Of a stretch of 64,000 bases of DNA, positions 60,022 through 64,000 are shown piece by piece. Every line of letters begins with the position of its first letter. The first letter of the stretch is position 1. A model generated the notes under the pieces. It made no database searches and was not told the DNA's origin. It was given only the letters and a program-made list of their open reading frames with translations. Source of the DNA: Methanoregula sp. UBA64 (GTDB lineage Archaea; Halobacteriota; Methanomicrobia; Methanomicrobiales; Methanospirillaceae); NCBI RefSeq assembly GCF_002502735.1, contig NZ_DAQC01000007.1, forward strand, positions 1 through 64,000. Direction: 5' to 3'. The position numbers and the translations under genes are program-made.

Positions 60022-60324
60022 TTACGGGAGAGGGAGCCCGTGTCCCTGGTACAGCAGCCACCCCAGGTACAGGATCCCGGCGATGTGCAGGACAAGGATG
60101 ACCGGGACAAGGTAGAAGAGGATTTTCTTGGTCTTGTGCCGGAATACCCGCATCCCGGCCCATGCGCCAAACGGGCCGACAAGTGCGGCAAGTAAAAGGA
60201 TGCGCTCGGGGATCCGCCAGTCGCCGGCCCGGGCCCGGTGCTTGTCGGCGCCGTAGAGGACAAACACGCACAGGTTTGCGACGATATAGAGTACGACCGC
60301 TGCGGTAAGGGGGGTAACGATCAT
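60022..60324 (-). CDS. DUF1294 family membrane protein
   Basis: A 100-residue protein with three membrane helices. NLCVFVLYGADKHRARAGDWRIPERILLLAALVGPFGAWAGMRVFRHKTKK is the full DUF1294 signature, with the conserved D-K and G-G/P residues. The function of the family is unknown; it also occurs fused to cold-shock domains in bacteria. Leftward, 50 nt before the dCMP deaminase gene. Confidence 0.85.
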   Translation of the reverse strand: MIVTPLTAAVVLYIVANLCVFVLYGADKHRARAGDWRIPERILLLAALVGPFGAWAGMRVFRHKTKKILFYLVPVILVLHIAGILYLGWLLYQGHGLPLP

Positions 60325-60417
60325 GGTTCAGGGTTTTTGTTGGTCACGGGACACGAAAAAGACCGGGCGTTCATTCCCTCGCAAAAGAGATGTAGCGGGC
60401 CCCTGCAATAAGTACCC

Positions 60418-60999
60418 ATGAACGCCCCCCGGGGAACCGCAGCCTGCGGTGCCGTTATCGTTCTCATGCTGCTCGTCGCCCTTGCCGGCTGCACCGGTCT
60501 TTCGCAGCGTCCGGAGGGACTCCCGTCGTCCGGCCAGTACGCATTCCTCGACCACCAGGTTATCTACACCGGGACGCTCGTGAGCGGGACCTGCCCCGCG
60601 CCTGCCATCAATGTCTCGCCCTATATCTTCGATGCGGACTCTAAAACGCTCGCCGGGATCGTGCCGTTCGAGATCAACGAATCCCTCCTTGTCGTGTACG
60701 GGGAGAGCACGACGCTTACCGGCGCATACGGCCGCGGGGGATACGGGGAACTCTCGGGGGTATACGCCCTCCCCTACAAAAACGGGAACCTGACCGTCGA
60801 CGGGTTCACAAAAGACGGGACAATGTATCTCACGTACAACAACAAGTCAATCGCATTAACCCCGGGCATGCAGTGGATGGACTTCTCCTCCGGCACCGAG
60901 ACGACCCGGGCCTGCACGGTCAACCGCACCGTCACCGATGTCATCACCTATTACGGGAACTACCCCCAGGCGGGGATCGCCCGGACCCGGCTTGCCTGA
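60418..60999 (+). CDS. Lipoprotein of unknown function
   Basis: A 193-residue exported protein. The signal peptide ends in a lipobox LVALAGC near residue 20-25. The rest is beta-rich with several Thr/Gly-containing strands (FEINESLLVVYGESTTLTG, NGNLTVDGFTKDGTMYL) and two further Cys that may form a disulfide (SGTCPAPA; RACTVN). The family is not recognised. Confidence 0.7.
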   Translation: MNAPRGTAACGAVIVLMLLVALAGCTGLSQRPEGLPSSGQYAFLDHQVIYTGTLVSGTCPAPAINVSPYIFDADSKTLAGIVPFEINESLLVVYGESTTLTGAYGRGGYGELSGVYALPYKNGNLTVDGFTKDGTMYLTYNNKSIALTPGMQWMDFSSGTETTRACTVNRTVTDVITYYGNYPQAGIARTRLA

Positions 61000-61072
61000 C
61001 GAGCCGGGCCTTCACTTTCGTTCCGCGCCCCCAAGGGCTTTAATATCCCGGTACGGATCTCTACGTTAAACC

Positions 61073-62296
61073 ATGATCCTCGGGAAAGGGGCATACCTAA
61101 AACAGCTCACCGCCGCCACCATGCAGATGAAGTCGGTGGAGGTGGGTAAAGAGATGGCCGGCAGTACCCCGCCTTCTGTTTTTATCGGGAGCTACAACTA
61201 TCCCGACATCTATGCCGGGCCGATGATCGCGCCCGTCCACGGCGACACGGGCATCATGGACCGGCCCGAGGACTGGATATCCGGCAACCACCCGCAGGAA
61301 GAGATCATCGGGTACCGGATGAACCTGGTGCGGGGGAAGAGGCTCACCAATGCGTTTGATATCGAAAACCGGTTCGTGGAGAAACTCCAGGAGATTGTCC
61401 TTTCCGAAAACTCGATCGAGAGCGAGGCTTCGTTTGAGACCGCACCTTCGGGGCTCTCGTTCTCCGAGGAACACACGCCCTTTGGCCCGAGCGCCCCGCT
61501 CGAACGCTTCGATATCACAGCCCAGCGCTGGGACCAGACCCTTGAAAAGGTCTACTACGACACCGATCTCCTCTCAAAGGAAGCGGTCCTCGGCCTCCAC
61601 CGGCAGGGGACGGCGTTCTCCACGATCCAGAAGGCGTTCTCGGCCGGGACCATGGGCAGAGGCGGAAACCGGCACCTTGTTCCCACCCGCTGGTCGATTA
61701 CCGCCTGCGACACGATGATCGGCGACAACCTCCTAAAAAGCGTGAAGCAGTGCCCGGTGATCGATACCGTGCGCCTGTACGAGTACGCGAGCCTGCACAA
61801 CCGGTACGCCGTGATCCTTCTCCCGACCGCGTGGCAGTACGAGTGGACCGAGGCATTCCTGCATGTGCTCGGGAACGAGGAGTACGTCTTCTCCGATTAC
61901 GAGGGTTTCAAGCGGAAGGTCGGGTACTCCCCGCTCGGGGGCTGCTATTACTCCTGCAAGATGGCGGTGCTCGAAGAGCTTGCGCGGGAACAGCGGCAGG
62001 CCGGGGCGATCATCCTTAGGGAGGCCCTGCCCGGCTATGTCCCGATGGGGGTCTTCAATGTCCGGGAGAATGTCCGGAGCGCGATGCGGGAACGGCCGTC
62101 CGAGTTCGAGGACCTCAAGTCGGCCCTTTCCTATGTCGGCGGGCGTTTCACCCTGCCGGTCCAGCGCTTTATCACCGAGACCACGCTCTTACAAGAGAGC
62201 CTCCGCCAGCGCCAGTGCACGCTCAGTGATTTTGCCGGGCAGGCGGCCCGGAAAGATACAGAAGGGCCGGCCCCTGACATTGCGGGGACTGCCTGA
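61073..62296 (+). CDS. Archaeal DNA repair protein NreA family
   Basis: A 407-residue protein of the Nre family (two DUF650/651-type domains). Signature stretches include SVFIGSYNYPDIYAGPM, RMNLVRGKRLTNAFDIENRF, GTMGRGGNRHLVPTRWSITACD and CYYSCKMAVLEELAR. NreA proteins are archaea-specific, interact with PCNA and help after DNA damage. This copy starts MILGKGAYLKQL and lacks the N-terminal zinc finger seen in some members; a clear PCNA-binding tail is also not seen. It is followed 36 nt later by dinB. Confidence 0.88.
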   Translation: MILGKGAYLKQLTAATMQMKSVEVGKEMAGSTPPSVFIGSYNYPDIYAGPMIAPVHGDTGIMDRPEDWISGNHPQEEIIGYRMNLVRGKRLTNAFDIENRFVEKLQEIVLSENSIESEASFETAPSGLSFSEEHTPFGPSAPLERFDITAQRWDQTLEKVYYDTDLLSKEAVLGLHRQGTAFSTIQKAFSAGTMGRGGNRHLVPTRWSITACDTMIGDNLLKSVKQCPVIDTVRLYEYASLHNRYAVILLPTAWQYEWTEAFLHVLGNEEYVFSDYEGFKRKVGYSPLGGCYYSCKMAVLEELAREQRQAGAIILREALPGYVPMGVFNVRENVRSAMRERPSEFEDLKSALSYVGGRFTLPVQRFITETTLLQESLRQRQCTLSDFAGQAARKDTEGPAPDIAGTA

Positions 62297-62332
62297 ACGG
62301 TAACGTAGGCACACAGGTCATCGGGGGATAAT

Positions 62333-63418
62333 ATGAGCGGATCGGCCGGAATCACGGGGCAGCGGATCATCCTGCACGCGGACATGGACTGCTTCTATGC
62401 GGCAGTCGAGATGCACGACCGGCCGGAGACTGCGGGAAAACCGGTGATCGTCGGCGCCGATCCGGCCGGGGGAGCCGGGCGGGGCGTGGTCTCGACCTGC
62501 TCGTACGAGGCCCGGGCGTTCGGCGTAAAATCCGCGATGCCGATCGGGCAGGCATACCGGCTCTGCCCGGATGCCGTCTACCTCCGGCCCGACATGGCAA
62601 AGTACGCGGCGGTATCAGCGGAGATCATGGGGATCTTCAAGAGCACCGGCTGCCGGGTCCAGCAGGTGAGCATCGACGAGGCATTCCTCGACGCGGGCCA
62701 TGCCGGGAGTTTTCCTGCGGCCCGCGACCTTGCGGTGCGGTTAAAGCAGGAGATCCGCGAACGGGTCGGGATCACCTGCTCGTTCGGGGTCGCTCCCTCA
62801 AAAATTGTCGCAAAGATTGCCTCGGACTACAAAAAACCCGACGGCCTTACCGTAGTGACTCCGGAGGAAGTCCCGGCCTTCCTTGCCCCGCTTTCCGTCC
62901 GGAAGATCCCGGGCGTGGGCGGAAAGACCGGGGCGCAGCTCGAAGCCCTCGAGATCACCACCATCGGGGAGCTCGCCACCTGCGACATCCAGCGTCTTAT
63001 CGGCGCGTTCGGGAGATCCGCCGGCCTGCTCCGGGAAGCCGCGCTCGGGCAGGATGAGAGCGAGGTGGTGGAGCGCGACGAGGTCAAATCCATCTCGAAG
63101 GAGACCACCTTTGCGCGCGACACCGACGATCCCGCCGAGATTGCCGCAACCATGGAGCTGCTTGTAACCGAAGTGGCCCGCTCGCTTGCCGAAGAAGGGC
63201 TCTATTTTAAGACCGTCACGGTCCGCGTCAGGTATACCGGCTTTGTCTCGAAAACAAAGGCAAAGTCGCTCCTGCATAACCGCAATGACGAAGCTGCCAT
63301 CCGTTCCTCTGCCGGGGAACTTCTCCGCGAGCTCTGGGACGGGAAACCGATCCGGCGCCTCGGCCTGCGCCTCTCGGGGCTCTGGAAGCAGGACGCCGGC
63401 CAGCAGACCCTGTTCTGA
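62333..63418 (+). CDS. dinB: DNA polymerase IV (Y-family, DinB)
   Basis: A 361-residue Y-family translesion polymerase. The catalytic acids are in LHADMDCFYAAVE and QQVSIDEAFLDAG; the helix-hairpin-helix RKIPGVGGKTGAQL and the little-finger region follow. The end QQTLF is a PCNA-interaction (PIP) box. It copies past damaged bases. It follows nreA after 36 nt, so the two probably form a DNA-damage operon. Confidence 0.95.
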   Translation: MSGSAGITGQRIILHADMDCFYAAVEMHDRPETAGKPVIVGADPAGGAGRGVVSTCSYEARAFGVKSAMPIGQAYRLCPDAVYLRPDMAKYAAVSAEIMGIFKSTGCRVQQVSIDEAFLDAGHAGSFPAARDLAVRLKQEIRERVGITCSFGVAPSKIVAKIASDYKKPDGLTVVTPEEVPAFLAPLSVRKIPGVGGKTGAQLEALEITTIGELATCDIQRLIGAFGRSAGLLREAALGQDESEVVERDEVKSISKETTFARDTDDPAEIAATMELLVTEVARSLAEEGLYFKTVTVRVRYTGFVSKTKAKSLLHNRNDEAAIRSSAGELLRELWDGKPIRRLGLRLSGLWKQDAGQQTLF

Positions 63419-63445
63419 GTCGGCGGTACCGGGGAAAAAGAGGAG

Positions 63446-64000
63446 TTATTCCGGGATTTGGGAGGATTCTTTTGGGGTTTCCTGGCTCACGGTCCCGTCC
63501 GGCAGCAGCCCGATCACCACAAACGAGAGGCCGGCGGCAACGCAGGGGCCAAGAATGGCAAGCAGGGCATTCCCGCTCAGGTAACTCTCCCGGAGGGGAT
63601 AGACCATGAAGGCGAGGGCAAAGAGGATGGTGCCTGCGAGCGCGGCCGGGTGTTCGGTAAACGAATAATTAAAGGCCGTGATCAGGAGCAGGCCGCAGGC
63701 AAAGAAGTAGAGCAGGATCATCAGGGACTGATCGGTAACCCCCGCTGTTGCAAGGATGGCAAGCGGGATTATGAGCACAAGGACAAGGAGGACCAGAAGA
63801 GCCGGGCCGTTTACCTGTTTTCGCGGATAGATCCGTTTATACGCCGAGGAGAGCAGGAGGATTGCGACAACGAACCCGAGATCGATCGGGCCCGGGAACG
63901 GGAATGTCCCGATCTTAAAAAAGACCGCGGCGTACCATGCAATGTTTGCGGCCCCCCAGAGGGCAAAGGCCGCGGCAGCCCAGAGAAATCCCGATCCGGC
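63446..64000 (-). CDS. Polytopic membrane protein, 5' end outside window
   Basis: A leftward frame open from the window edge to the stop at 63446, at least 184 residues, with about six hydrophobic segments (first seen near the edge: AAAFALWGAANIAWYAAVFF) and a soluble acidic tail. A GTG at 63778 could start a shorter form, but hydrophobic helices continue upstream of it in frame, so the gene is truncated by the window. The family is not recognised with certainty. Confidence 0.7.
   Translation of the reverse strand, partial: AGSGFLWAAAAFALWGAANIAWYAAVFFKIGTFPFPGPIDLGFVVAILLLSSAYKRIYPRKQVNGPALLVLLVLVLIIPLAILATAGVTDQSLMILLYFFACGLLLITAFNYSFTEHPAALAGTILFALAFMVYPLRESYLSGNALLAILGPCVAAGLSFVVIGLLPDGTVSQETPKESSQIPE

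Noticed and set aside
1..64000. tRNA, rRNA and insertion sequences
   Set aside because: I looked for T-loop sequences with GGTTCGA/GGTTCAA and paired acceptor ends in the gene gaps and for transposase motifs; none was found. A covariance-model search would be needed to exclude intron-containing tRNAs.

Overview
The window reads as a chromosomal segment of a GC-rich methanogenic euryarchaeon, most likely in Methanomicrobiales (Methanoregula/Methanosphaerula-like; the genus is a guess). The reasons are a FrhA-type coenzyme F420 hydrogenase large subunit, a short methanogen-type NifB, archaeal-type PheST/TrpRS/tRNA-splicing endonuclease, NreA, a PGF-CTERM-like surface protein with PKD repeats, small lipoproteins, archaeal TATA boxes about 25 nt upstream of several starts (often implying leaderless mRNAs), and T-run terminators. 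No rRNA, tRNA, insertion sequence or CRISPR array was recognised.

Layout. 0-3.2 kb: a leftward cluster of MarR regulator, ABC ATPase, ABC-2 permease and a truncated S-layer-like secreted protein, with a candidate operator upstream. 3.2-10.4 kb: LysE exporter, DUF155/RMD1-like membrane protein, 2-hydroxyacid dehydrogenase, an orphan F420-hydrogenase alpha subunit ending exactly at its Ni-binding motif, a DHA2-type MFS exporter and several tiny proteins. 10.6-12.2 kb: a VapBC-like toxin-antitoxin pair and an unknown two-gene unit (166 aa + 45-aa membrane peptide). 12.4-17.9 kb: a visibly AT-rich island with a 655-aa TPR protein, a 46-aa ORF, a 715-aa HEAT-repeat protein and a membrane/PsbP-like protein, probably acquired horizontally. 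17.9-20.4 kb: a PD-(D/E)XK-like protein, a non-coding array of 32-bp repeats with phased A-tracts, and an EVE-domain protein. 20.5-35.9 kb: housekeeping genes (FKBP, NifB, OGG glycosylase, adenosylhomocysteinase, HisF, PheT, PheS, TrpRS, EndA, Nfo, MBL hydrolase) with a few surface proteins. 35.9-48.5 kb: flavoprotein, DEAD-box helicase, an unusual AbrB-like/TrkA_C protein, AT-hook protein, a Cache-HAMP-SpoIIE phosphatase, hydrolases and a GNAT acetyltransferase. 49-55 kb: PKD surface protein, chagasin-like inhibitor, and a vWA/PP2C/kinase triad matching the YegL/PphC/YegI arrangement. 55.2 kb: a 25-aa hydrophobic microprotein with its own promoter, a near-perfect Shine-Dalgarno sequence and a hairpin, facing an ABC-2 exporter operon. 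57-64 kb: surface proteins, lipase-like hydrolase, dCMP deaminase, and an NreA-DinB DNA-damage pair.

The features most worth following are the 32-bp phased A-tract array, the 25-aa microgene, the archaeal Yeg-like triad, the processing-independent orphan hydrogenase subunit, the AT-rich TPR/HEAT island, and the apparent ACG start of EndA. Functions rest on motif recognition by eye; no database search was possible.
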